Positions 15,551 through 23,003 of a stretch of 35,154 bases of DNA are shown here, one piece after another. The notes under the pieces were generated by a model. The model made no database searches. It saw only the letters and a program-made list of their open reading frames with translations, and was not told the DNA's origin. Made by a program: the position numbers and the translations under genes. Positions within the stretch are counted from its first letter, which is position 1, and the number at the start of each line of letters is the position of its first letter. Source of the stretch: Klebsiella pneumoniae (GTDB lineage Bacteria > Verrucomicrobiota > Verrucomicrobiia > Limisphaerales > SXTU01); assembly GCA_943330855.2 (NCBI GenBank), contig CALQJI020000056.1, positions 1 through 35,154 of the forward strand, in the 5' to 3' direction.

Positions 15551-17473
15551 TTACGGCTCGACCGTGCGGTAGAGAAACGAATCCGAGCTGAGAAGGGAAG
15601 TCACCAGCGCTTTCATGCTGCCGCCGCTTCCGGCATAGGCGCGGTCGGCGTCTTGCAGGGTTTTGGCATCGCGGACGGTTTCGTTGCGACCGAGGAAGAA
15701 GCGGAAGGCGTAACGGGTGAACACCTGCCGGGCGCGCGACGATTCGGCGATGCGACGGATCAGTTCCAGCGGGTTGCTCACCTCGCCGTCGAGTTTGGAG
15801 TCGCCGATGCCCGCGATGGCACCGCGGGTTGCCACCGGCAAGCCTTTCTCCTTGAGCCGGAAGCGCCCGAAGTGGTCGTAGTTCTCGAACGTCATGCCGA
15901 TGGGGTTCATCTGCTGGTGGCAGTTCCAGCAGTATTTGTCCTGCCGGATTTTCTCGAAGCGCTCGCGCAGAGTCTTCTGCTCATCGGCGGGCACCACAGC
16001 GCAAACGCTGATGGGCAGGTCCGGCACGGTGCCGCCGAGCAGGTGCTCGAGAACCCATTTGCCGCGGCGGACTGGGTCGTTGTCAAAGTTGCCGGAGTGA
16101 GCGACGAGCCAGGCGGGTTGGGTGAGGATGCCAGCGCGTTCGTAGGGCGGAAGCTCAACGAGACCCGGATGCCATTTGAAATCATCCGGCAGGTTGTAGA
16201 TGCGATGGTTGCGCGGCAGGTCGCTGTCATCGCTGATGTAGGTCTGCGTCGTCGTGAGCAACCGGCGGAGCACGTCCTTGTCCTCCTGCACGATGTCGGC
16301 AATGAGCAACTGCGTGTCGCGCGTAAGTTGGGAGGCGTTGAAATCCACGTTGCCGGGAACTTCCTTAAACACGCCCGGAGCCTTGCGATAGTCGAAGTAT
16401 TCGTCGAAGAATTCCAGCAGCCGGACATTGGGTTTCTTGCCCTCAAGGAGCTTGCCGACGAGGGCCGCCACTTCCTCGCGGGTGGCGAGTTCGGATTTGG
16501 CGCGGGCCTCGACGAGGGGTGTATTCGGTCGTCCGCTGCTCAGGGTGTGCAGCAGCGCACCGAGCATCTCATGCTTGCTGAGCCGACGGCGGCCGTGGGC
16601 ATCGAGCGGGCCGGAGCCGAGTTCCAGCCGGTAAACCGCTTCCGGCATCAACAGCGGCGCGGTGAGCACGGCACGGCCGCCCTGCAACCGTCCGTGAACG
16701 GCGGACACACGGTCGTAAAGCTCCCGAAGGCGGACCAACTCGTCGTCAGTTGGCCCCCGGTCCAGCGCCCAGCGGAAAACCCACTGAAGGCCGTCGGCGA
16801 ACTGCTTGGGCGAGGGCTCGCGGTCGGATTGGAGAATCGGCAGGAAGACGCCTTGGGTGCTGGAACCTTGCTTGGCCTTCACTTCTGCGCCGACGGTCTC
16901 CACCTGCGTCCAGGACTCGACCACTTGCTGCGCGTTACGGAGAACGATTTCCGTCGCGGATTCATCCACCGTGTAAATGGCGCTGAAGTCCGACACCTGC
17001 TGCCCGGGAACCAACGAGAACGGCTGGATGCCCCCGCGGAAGCGCGCGTCGTAATCATCGGGCCGGAGGCGCCAGAGCCGAGCCACGGTGGCGGGCGCAG
17101 GATGAGGCGGCTGGCCGAACAGCGTCTCGTGCGGGATGACGTTCCCGTAGTTGGGCCAGTCGGGCTTATTGTTGAAGTGATGGCCACCCGCCCGGAGCGA
17201 AGTGGTGAGCCAGGTGAGCAGTTCGATTTTCTCCTCCGCCGAGGGCTGGCGTTTGCCCTTGGGTGGCATCTGATTCAACTGAAGTTTTTCGCGGATGAGC
17301 GCCCAGGTCTCCGGCTTCGCGTCCTTGAACTCCTTGAGCGCTTCCAACGAGAGGTCGCCCTTTTTGTCCGCGTTGTCGTGGCAACTGACGCAATAGCGCT
17401 CGAACAGTGCCACCGGCGCGGCGACAGCCGGCGTGGCAGCGGCAAAAATGAGCAGGGCCAGGAACGCTCTCAT
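15551..17473 (-). CDS. Short DUF1592/DUF1588-type cytochrome-like protein
   Basis: A 640-residue exported protein, the shortest of the five cytochrome-like paralogues. The signal peptide is MRAFLALLIFAAATPAVAAP. PSCyt1 has CVSCH at 28-32 and the MPPKGKRQPS motif. The DUF1587 region is degenerate (LWRLRPDDYDARFRG). DUF1592-like sequence (LLEFFDEYFDYRKAPGVF) is followed by DUF1588 (RAGILTQPAWLVAHSGNFDN, then CWNCH at 515-519 and NPIGMTFENYDHFGRFR) and DUF1585 (ARQVFTRYAFRFFLGRNE). Its ATG overlaps the stop of the caspase/FGE gene (ATGA, 17470-17473), so the two are probably translated together. It belongs to a different subgroup from the other four, and may be a dedicated partner of the caspase/FGE protein and the DUF1552 protein at 19059-20456. 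Confidence 0.9.
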   Translation of the reverse strand: MRAFLALLIFAAATPAVAAPVALFERYCVSCHDNADKKGDLSLEALKEFKDAKPETWALIREKLQLNQMPPKGKRQPSAEEKIELLTWLTTSLRAGGHHFNNKPDWPNYGNVIPHETLFGQPPHPAPATVARLWRLRPDDYDARFRGGIQPFSLVPGQQVSDFSAIYTVDESATEIVLRNAQQVVESWTQVETVGAEVKAKQGSSTQGVFLPILQSDREPSPKQFADGLQWVFRWALDRGPTDDELVRLRELYDRVSAVHGRLQGGRAVLTAPLLMPEAVYRLELGSGPLDAHGRRRLSKHEMLGALLHTLSSGRPNTPLVEARAKSELATREEVAALVGKLLEGKKPNVRLLEFFDEYFDYRKAPGVFKEVPGNVDFNASQLTRDTQLLIADIVQEDKDVLRRLLTTTQTYISDDSDLPRNHRIYNLPDDFKWHPGLVELPPYERAGILTQPAWLVAHSGNFDNDPVRRGKWVLEHLLGGTVPDLPISVCAVVPADEQKTLRERFEKIRQDKYCWNCHQQMNPIGMTFENYDHFGRFRLKEKGLPVATRGAIAGIGDSKLDGEVSNPLELIRRIAESSRARQVFTRYAFRFFLGRNETVRDAKTLQDADRAYAGSGGSMKALVTSLLSSDSFLYRTVEP

Positions 17474-19062
17474 GGCTTGGCCTTGGGACGCAGCACGAGG
17501 CGGAGCCCCAGATAGTTCTCCGTCGTGTTCTCGCGTGAGCGAAAGGTGAACTGGCCGCGAAAGGCGGCGCGGCAATAGTCCGCCGTGCTCAACCAGCTCC
17601 CGCCCTTGCAGACATAACCCTCGCGCTCGTCGAACTTCTCCGGCGGCGTGCGGTCGCGGTGATAGGGCGTCGAGGTCAACTCGGCCAGGTTCCCGTGGAC
17701 ATCGTGCAGCCCCCAGGCGTTGGGCGGGAAACTTCCGACCGGAGCCATCGTTGCGAACCCGTCGTTCCAGGTGCGATGCGCGTAGGTGAAGAGGCCGGTC
17801 TCGCGGTCACGGCGGAAGGTGGGATTCTCCAGCTTGAAGTTCAGCGCGTTCTCACCGTAGGCATTGCCGTCCCGCAAGAACTGGTCGGCGAAATTTCCAA
17901 ACTTCGCGAGCCGCGCCGGGTCATCGCCAAACGAGTAGGCCGTCTGCGTGCCGGCCCGCGCGGCGTATTCCCACTCCGCCTCGGTGGGGACGGCGTATTC
18001 CCAGCCGGCGGGCGCGGTCTCGTTCAACCGCTTGACCCAGCCGGGTATTCCGGCGTCGTCCCAGCGGGATTTATTGATGGGGTGGAGCTTGTGGTCGCCG
18101 GTGGAAAGGTAAACCCCCTGCTTCTTAAGCGTGATGACTTCGCGGCGGGTGAACTCGTGCTTGCCCATCCAAAAGCCGGTCTTGAACGTCACGCTCACCG
18201 GGCTTTCGTCCGCCTGCCGCTGCGGCTCGGCGAGCGGACTGCCCATCGTGAACGTGCCGGGCGGGCACCAGCAGAAAACAGTCCCGATGGCATTCACCCA
18301 CTCATCGCCAGGCTTGCTGCCGGGAATCAACTTGTCGGCCGGCGCAACAGGCCGAGTGGCGGAACCGAGGGCTGGCCACGCCGCCAGCGAGCTTTCGTGA
18401 TGCGGCGTGAGGCCGACTAGAATTTTGTCCAGCTCCGGCCCGCTGTTGAGACCGGCCGCGAACTTCTCGGCGATGGGCGAAAGCCTCTCGGCTGGCTGCC
18501 GGTTCTCACCCGGGGCCACGGCGTGGATGAGGATGGACTCCGGGAGCACGGTGCCGGTCTTGAAGTGCCCGCGCGGCGACTGAGGAGCTTGGCCGGCATG
18601 GGCGTAGGCTCCGTCCACAATCAGGATGTTGAGCGCGCTACCACTTTCCTTGGCAAGGCGGGTGAGAACGCGTGTCGCGGCGGATTCCAGCTCGGCGAGC
18701 TGCGCGGGCGTGACCGGATTGACATTGATGGGCAGCAGGACGTTGTCCGCCGTCGCCGTGTCCGCCTTGCCGATGGCAAAAGAATGTCCCGCGAAATAAA
18801 TCAGCGCCGTGCCGCGCGTCGGGACAGATCGGATGAACGCGTCGAGCACGCTGCGAAACGACTCGCGGGTGAAGTTCTCGGCCTGGGTGACGGTGAACCC
18901 CGCTTTCGTCAACGCCTCCGCGACGGTCCGCGCGTCGTTCGGCGGCGAGGCCAAAGGAGCTTTGGGATACGCGCTGTTCGCCAGCACCAACGCCACGCGC
19001 TGTTCGGCCGGGGCGGCGACGGCAAGCGCCGCGAGCAGCCACTGGATGCAGAGCCGCCTCAT
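17470..19062 (-). CDS. Exported caspase-like (inactive?) / FGE-sulfatase-domain fusion
   Basis: A 530-residue protein. The signal peptide is MRRLCIQWLLAALAVAAPAEQ. A caspase-like p20 domain (about 20-215) opens with RVALVLANSAYPKAPLASPPNDARTVAEALTKAGF and has the histidine motif IYFAGHSF (His93). The catalytic-cysteine strand reads LNILIVDGAYA (about 144-154), so the expected D-x-C is D-G-A: no Cys. An FGE-sulfatase domain (about 262-527) shows GTFTMGSPLAEP, TEAEWEYAARAGTQTAYSFGDD, NAWGLHDVHGNLAEL and KGGSWLSTADYCRAAFR. The first of the paired cysteines of true FGE is Ser here, so formylglycine-generating activity is unlikely. The ATG at 19062 overlaps the upstream DUF1552 stop (ATGA) and starts the signal peptide. 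Probable role: an exported binding or scaffold protein; this is inference. Confidence 0.88.
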   Translation of the reverse strand: MRRLCIQWLLAALAVAAPAEQRVALVLANSAYPKAPLASPPNDARTVAEALTKAGFTVTQAENFTRESFRSVLDAFIRSVPTRGTALIYFAGHSFAIGKADTATADNVLLPINVNPVTPAQLAELESAATRVLTRLAKESGSALNILIVDGAYAHAGQAPQSPRGHFKTGTVLPESILIHAVAPGENRQPAERLSPIAEKFAAGLNSGPELDKILVGLTPHHESSLAAWPALGSATRPVAPADKLIPGSKPGDEWVNAIGTVFCWCPPGTFTMGSPLAEPQRQADESPVSVTFKTGFWMGKHEFTRREVITLKKQGVYLSTGDHKLHPINKSRWDDAGIPGWVKRLNETAPAGWEYAVPTEAEWEYAARAGTQTAYSFGDDPARLAKFGNFADQFLRDGNAYGENALNFKLENPTFRRDRETGLFTYAHRTWNDGFATMAPVGSFPPNAWGLHDVHGNLAELTSTPYHRDRTPPEKFDEREGYVCKGGSWLSTADYCRAAFRGQFTFRSRENTTENYLGLRLVLRPKAKP

Positions 19063-20456
19063 GCCAGCAATTCGCTCATCGGCCCGGTCTGATGGATCGC
19101 CCCCTCCAACCCTGGATCCTTGGTCCCGAAGTGATCCACCGGCGCGCCCGCCGCGTGCAGCAGCGTGGTAAAGAGCCGCGCCGTGGTGGCGTGACCTTGG
19201 GCACCGTATTTCGGAACGTTCAGGAAGCGGTTGCCGGCTTTGAGCCGGCCGCCCAGATTGCCGAGCATCAGCATGGGCCACTCGTAGCAGGTCGAGTGAT
19301 GGTTCTCCGCACTGTCGCTGAGATAAACGATCAGCGTGTGGTCCATCATCGTGCCGTTGCCCTCGGGGACGGCTTCGAGTCGGTCCACCAATTCGGCCAG
19401 CAGCTCCATGTGGAACTGCCGGATCTTCACCGCCATGGCCTGCCAGCCCGCCACCTGCTGGTGACCGATCTGGTGCTTGTCCACGGAAATTCCCAGCCCC
19501 TTGAACGTCACTTCGAAATGCGGGCTGCCCGCGCCGGAGGCGAGGGTCACAGTATTGGTCAACCCGGCTATGAGGGCGGTCGCGGCCATCTCGACGTGGG
19601 CCTGCAAGCGTTTGATTTCCACTTCCGACAGATAGAGTTCATCCCGCATCTTCGGAATTCGTTTGGCCTCCACGTCGGCGAGTTTGGCCTGACGTTGGCT
19701 GATGGTCGAAAAGGCCTCGGCATAACGCTGCACTTTCTGCGCTTCCTCGTAGGGCAACTGCCGCTCCAGCCGTTTGATGTCCGCCGCCATGAAGTCGAGC
19801 AACATTGCCTGCGTGCCAACTTCCGCCTTCGTATTGCCGCCCAGAATCTTCCCAAACAACATTTGGTAGGCAAGGGTCGGGTTCTGATAAACCGGCACTT
19901 TCTGATTCGGCCCGGACGCGGAGACGCACTGGATGATGTTCGGCTTCGGATCGCGGGAAATGCCCAGGGCGACATGCCGGAAAATGCCGGGATTGGCCTT
20001 CGCGAGCGCGGCATCGATCGTGATGTCCTTGGCCCCGGCACTGGCCGCATAGGCACCGAGCGCACCGAAATCATTGGAATGCCCGCCGCCGCACACCCGG
20101 CCGGAGAGACCTTGAATGATGGAGAGCCGCTTGAGATGCCGGCTTAGTGGCGCGATGGACTCGGGCAGGCTGACTCCGGGCCCATTGAGCGGCAGGTCCA
20201 CCAACCGATCCTCACCGCTCTGCTTCACCTGCGGGTTGCGCAGGTTGGGCATCTCGCTGCGCGTGATCCCCACCGGCTGAATGTGCGTCGCCGGCAGCCC
20301 GTTGCCTTCAACGAAGAACACCACCCGCGCGGCCTTGCGACCGGCCGCCTCGGCCTCCAGACGCGTGACCAGCGGAGCCAGCAACGGCCCAGCGGCACCG
20401 AGCGAAAGCGTTTTCAACAGGGTGCGACGGTTGGTGACGTTGCTCAAAGCTTTCAT
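19059..20456 (-). CDS. Tat-exported DUF1552 protein with altered HXXSHH motif
   Basis: A 465-residue protein. The twin-arginine signal is NRRTLLKTLSLGAAGPLLAPLV (9-30). Family features include VVFFVEGNGLPATHIQPVG (45-63), LSIIQGLSGRVCGGGHSND (111-129), TQAMLLDFMAADIKRLERQLP and TLIVYLSDSAENHHSTCYEWP. It is the most divergent of the four DUF1552 proteins: where the others have HXXSHH or HXXTHH it reads HQIGHQ at 328-333. If that motif binds a metal, this copy has changed ligands. It is followed by the caspase/FGE gene with a 4-nt ATGA overlap. The start overlaps by 4 nt the stop of a candidate 80-codon ORF. Confidence 0.9.
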   Translation of the reverse strand: MKALSNVTNRRTLLKTLSLGAAGPLLAPLVTRLEAEAAGRKAARVVFFVEGNGLPATHIQPVGITRSEMPNLRNPQVKQSGEDRLVDLPLNGPGVSLPESIAPLSRHLKRLSIIQGLSGRVCGGGHSNDFGALGAYAASAGAKDITIDAALAKANPGIFRHVALGISRDPKPNIIQCVSASGPNQKVPVYQNPTLAYQMLFGKILGGNTKAEVGTQAMLLDFMAADIKRLERQLPYEEAQKVQRYAEAFSTISQRQAKLADVEAKRIPKMRDELYLSEVEIKRLQAHVEMAATALIAGLTNTVTLASGAGSPHFEVTFKGLGISVDKHQIGHQQVAGWQAMAVKIRQFHMELLAELVDRLEAVPEGNGTMMDHTLIVYLSDSAENHHSTCYEWPMLMLGNLGGRLKAGNRFLNVPKYGAQGHATTARLFTTLLHAAGAPVDHFGTKDPGLEGAIHQTGPMSELLA

Positions 20457-20695
20457 AGATCTTCACGGTAGCCGTTCGTTGCATATTGCCAAACCTCAGT
20501 CTGAAGGCCTGGAAGTGGCTCAAGCGGGTTGAATCTTGCTAACATCGCCATGCGCTCGACCTCATGCAGACAATCTCCCGGCGTTGCTGCCGAAGCGGTC
20601 GGTCTCCCGAGACCGGATTGGCCCGGGCCTCCGCCGAAGCCGCAATCGCGTTGAAACCCACCAACTCGATCCAGCCTGAAAAGCAGGGGCTTCAT
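20453..20695 (-). CDS. Candidate small ORF filling the gap in the operon (80 aa)
   Basis: An open frame begins MKPLLFRLDRVGGFQRDC and ends WQYATNGYREDL. Its ATG shares the A of the preceding gene's TGA (TGATG at 20693-20697). Its stop overlaps the ATG of the DUF1552 gene (ATGA at 20453-20456). This exact fit repeats the coupling seen elsewhere in the operon. Against it, third codon positions are much less GC-rich than in the neighbours, codons such as TTA, AGA and CTA occur, and I recognise no family, signal peptide or domain. The stretch also contains a palindrome (cggtctc-cc-gagaccg, about 20616-20631). It could be a coupling ORF, a gene remnant, or non-coding sequence with a promoter for 20456-19059. 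Confidence 0.35.
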   Translation of the reverse strand: MKPLLFRLDRVGGFQRDCGFGGGPGQSGLGRPTASAATPGDCLHEVERMAMLARFNPLEPLPGLQTEVWQYATNGYREDL

Positions 20696-21747
20696 CACTT
20701 GGGTCGAACGTAGCCAGCCGGGGCCACCACCACCTCGAAGTCCGACCCCTTCACCCGGCGGAGTTCGTCGTGCAACACGGGGATGCGCTCGTCCGGCGCG
20801 ACAGAGACGGCCCAGTCGATGCCATTGTCGGCGTTCATCATGCCGTAGCGTTTCAGGGCTTCGAGGATGGTCTTCACCTCGGGGGAAAACTTCGCGGTGT
20901 CGAAATCCTTGCGCAGTCGGAAGCGCTCGCCCATGCGCGGGAGGTTCGGGTCGGTCTTGCGGCTGGCGTAGTGCGTCGCCGGATACACGTAGGCGCGGCG
21001 AGTGTTCTTGAACGTCGCGCGCAACGCGTGCTCGATTTTGCCGCGCTTCAGTTCGTCGTAGCGCACGACGGAGGGGAAGATGGGCAGGCCCGCGGCGTCG
21101 GAGCTGGTCCAGCCGTCGGGGCGGAGCTTGTTCGAGCCGAGATTGAACACGGAGGCTTGCTCGGCGACCCAGCCGGCATCGGTCTTTGTCAGGCGATAGA
21201 ACTCGTAGAGCATCCGGTTCACTGGGTCCACGACGATGCCGTGGCGGTCGGCGTCGAGCGTCGGCTTGCCACGCTGGACGTCGTCGAGGGTGAGTGAGCG
21301 CGTGGCGGGATCGCGCTTGTAAGTGGCGGGCCAGCCTTCGATCAAGGCGTTGGCGGGCACAGGGAACGGGCCGGGGTCGGACTCCCCGGCGTAGGCGTTG
21401 ATCTTCACTTCGACTTTCTTCTGCCCCGGCGGCACGAGCACGAAGCCCATGTCGGGATTGTAGCGCAGCGGCTTGGCCCCGCCGATGGCGGCAATCATCT
21501 CCTTCGAGTTGGGCGCGACGGGCCAGGCGTCCACGGGGATGTTCCACGGGTTGTCGGCTGGAAACACTTCGAGAGCGGCGAGTATGGCGTCCGCCTCCGG
21601 GGAGTTGAAATGCAGCGGTTGATCGAACTTCGGCATCGTCGCGGCCTTGAGGCGGGCGAGGCGCTCTTGGTTGATGACGCCGCCGGGCAGCTCGGCGAGG
21701 GCAAGGGCCTGGGCGAGGAGCAAGAAGAGGAAGGCGTTCAGGCGCAT
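20695..21747 (-). CDS. Exported conserved protein of unknown function
   Basis: A 350-residue protein with a Sec signal peptide (MRLNAFLFLLLAQALALA). Conserved-looking blocks are VFPADNPWNIPVDAWPVAPN (61-80), DADRHGIVVDPVNRMLYEFY, NLGSNKLRPDGWTSSDAAGL, RRAYVYPATHYAS and RYGMMNADNGIDW...ELRRVKGSDFEVV. I recall the same blocks (RPDGWTSADAAGLP, KAYVWPATHYAS, RYGMILADNG) in secreted proteins of Actinobacteria and other phyla, with no assigned function. Several Asp/His/Trp in these blocks could form an active site or a sugar-binding groove. It sits in the cytochrome/DUF1552 array, 55 nt after the next exported protein. Export and conservation are clear; the role is not known. Confidence 0.8.
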   Translation of the reverse strand: MRLNAFLFLLLAQALALAELPGGVINQERLARLKAATMPKFDQPLHFNSPEADAILAALEVFPADNPWNIPVDAWPVAPNSKEMIAAIGGAKPLRYNPDMGFVLVPPGQKKVEVKINAYAGESDPGPFPVPANALIEGWPATYKRDPATRSLTLDDVQRGKPTLDADRHGIVVDPVNRMLYEFYRLTKTDAGWVAEQASVFNLGSNKLRPDGWTSSDAAGLPIFPSVVRYDELKRGKIEHALRATFKNTRRAYVYPATHYASRKTDPNLPRMGERFRLRKDFDTAKFSPEVKTILEALKRYGMMNADNGIDWAVSVAPDERIPVLHDELRRVKGSDFEVVVAPAGYVRPK

Positions 21748-21764
21748 GGAGTGATAGGTCGGTT

Positions 21765-21801
21765 CGCTCGGAATTCTGGCAAGTTAGAGTTGTCCCGAGC
21801 G
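21765..21801. repeat. Inverted repeat between two operon genes
   Basis: Arms cgctcgg (21765-21771) and ccgagcg (21795-21801), perfect over 7 bp with a 23-nt loop, lie in the 55-nt gap between the genes at 21803-22975 and 20695-21747. It may be a weak terminator or attenuator inside the array. The loop is long, so confidence is modest. Confidence 0.3.
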
Positions 21802-21802
21802 G

Positions 21803-22975
21803 CTACCGGTCCTCCAGCGACTTCACCCGCTCTTCGGTCGGGATGGTCACGAACTTCCAGGAGTCGCACTTCACGCGAACGATGCGGCCCGGGCGGTAGC
21901 CGTCGAGGAGTTCGGCGAACTTCATCCGCACTTGGATACCGCTGCTGCCGGGGGGCGGGTTGGGCGTTTCCTTCCAATCGAGCACCTGGCCGATTTTCTT
22001 ATCACTGCGGTGGAACCAGGTGCGCAGGGTCTTCTCCGCGACAGCGACGCCGTAGCCTTTGTCCTGCGTGGTCTTGAGGTCGTCGTAAAGCGAGCGATCC
22101 ATGCCGCCGAAGAGCGTGAGCGTGACGAGGCCGCCGCCGAAATCGAAGTTCTCGACCGCATCAATCCAGCCGGGGAGCCAGCGCTGGCGCTGATAGAGCA
22201 GATGCCGACGGCGCTGGAGTTCGGTGGCGGCGGCGCGGGCCGCGTCGTCGAGCCAGAGGTCGGAGACGGTGAATTCCTTGTCCCGCCAGCCTTGCGACCA
22301 GGTGAGGTTGAGCTGGATGGTGGTGTCAGGCGCGATGTCCTTCAGCTCGACGAGCGTGCGGCCTTTCCAAACGCGGGTGACGGGGTCGATGTCGAAGGTG
22401 TAGGGCTTGTTGATGCCGTCCTTGGCCAGGGTGCCGGTCGGCGTGACGTTCAACTTGCCCTTCGCCTCGTCCAGCGAGACGACCTTCCACGCCTGCCCGC
22501 GCCGCTGGTAGAAGCTGTAGTCGTCCTCGATCGAGAGGCCGTGGTTGTATTTGATTTCGTATTTCTCCTGGCCCTTCGGCAGCGGCGGGATGGTCTTCTC
22601 CTCACCCGGCGGAGGCACAAAAAAGTAGCCGTGGACGTGCGTGCCGATGGGGAGGTCGCGCAGCTCGGCGGGCGCGCCGTTGAACCAACACATGGCATAG
22701 GGCAGCAGCGCGAAGGAGTGCAGCGCGCCGGACTGGTAGCGGTCGTGCGGCTCGTTGCCATCGAGACGCAGCGCGCCGCGGCGGTTGGCCGGGTCCAGCA
22801 ACACAAGTTCGCCCGAGAGGTAGTGACCGGAGTCGGGCGGGGGGAACTGGCCGGGCTTCGGGACGTGGCTGGCGGGGGCTTGGGCGTGCGTCATTAGCGG
22901 CCAGGCGGCAGCGGCCCCGATGCCCCGCAGGAAATGGCGGCGGGTGAACCAGGCATGGGGAGTGGGCGTGTTCAT
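21803..22975 (-). CDS. Tat-exported protein of unknown function
   Basis: A 390-residue protein with a twin-arginine signal (FTRRHFLRGIGAAAAWPLMTHAQA, about 10-33). The mature part starts with a beta-rich block (HYLSGELVLLDPANRRGALRLDGN ... LPIGTHVHGYFFVPPPG, about 51-122). A central region follows (YSFYQRRGQAWKVVSLDEAKGKLNV ... DPVTRVWKGRTLVELKDI), then a helical stretch (ATELQRRRHLLYQRQRWLPGWIDAVEN) and a second beta-rich block up to RPGRIVRVKCDSW. The two blocks may be related small-barrel folds. I recognise no characterised family, although similar proteins seem to occur in planctomycetal genomes. It lies 28 nt after the 781-residue cytochrome gene. A Tat substrate with no evident cofactor motif is notable. 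Confidence 0.78.
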   Translation of the reverse strand: MNTPTPHAWFTRRHFLRGIGAAAAWPLMTHAQAPASHVPKPGQFPPPDSGHYLSGELVLLDPANRRGALRLDGNEPHDRYQSGALHSFALLPYAMCWFNGAPAELRDLPIGTHVHGYFFVPPPGEEKTIPPLPKGQEKYEIKYNHGLSIEDDYSFYQRRGQAWKVVSLDEAKGKLNVTPTGTLAKDGINKPYTFDIDPVTRVWKGRTLVELKDIAPDTTIQLNLTWSQGWRDKEFTVSDLWLDDAARAAATELQRRRHLLYQRQRWLPGWIDAVENFDFGGGLVTLTLFGGMDRSLYDDLKTTQDKGYGVAVAEKTLRTWFHRSDKKIGQVLDWKETPNPPPGSSGIQVRMKFAELLDGYRPGRIVRVKCDSWKFVTIPTEERVKSLEDR

Positions 22976-23003
22976 CGGGAATCAGTTTCGGCGCATGCCC
23001 GCT

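Noticed and set aside
17470..19281. Longer form of the caspase/FGE protein starting at 19281
   Set aside because: The extra 73 residues overlap the DUF1552 gene, are low-complexity and would bury the signal peptide. The ATG at 19062 gives a signal peptide and an ATGA overlap.
20453..21547. A 364-codon minus-strand frame covering the end of the operon gap
   Set aside because: Its first about 280 codons overlap the exported 350-residue protein in another frame and are Arg/Ala-rich nonsense. Only the last 80 codons (from 20695) are retained as a candidate.
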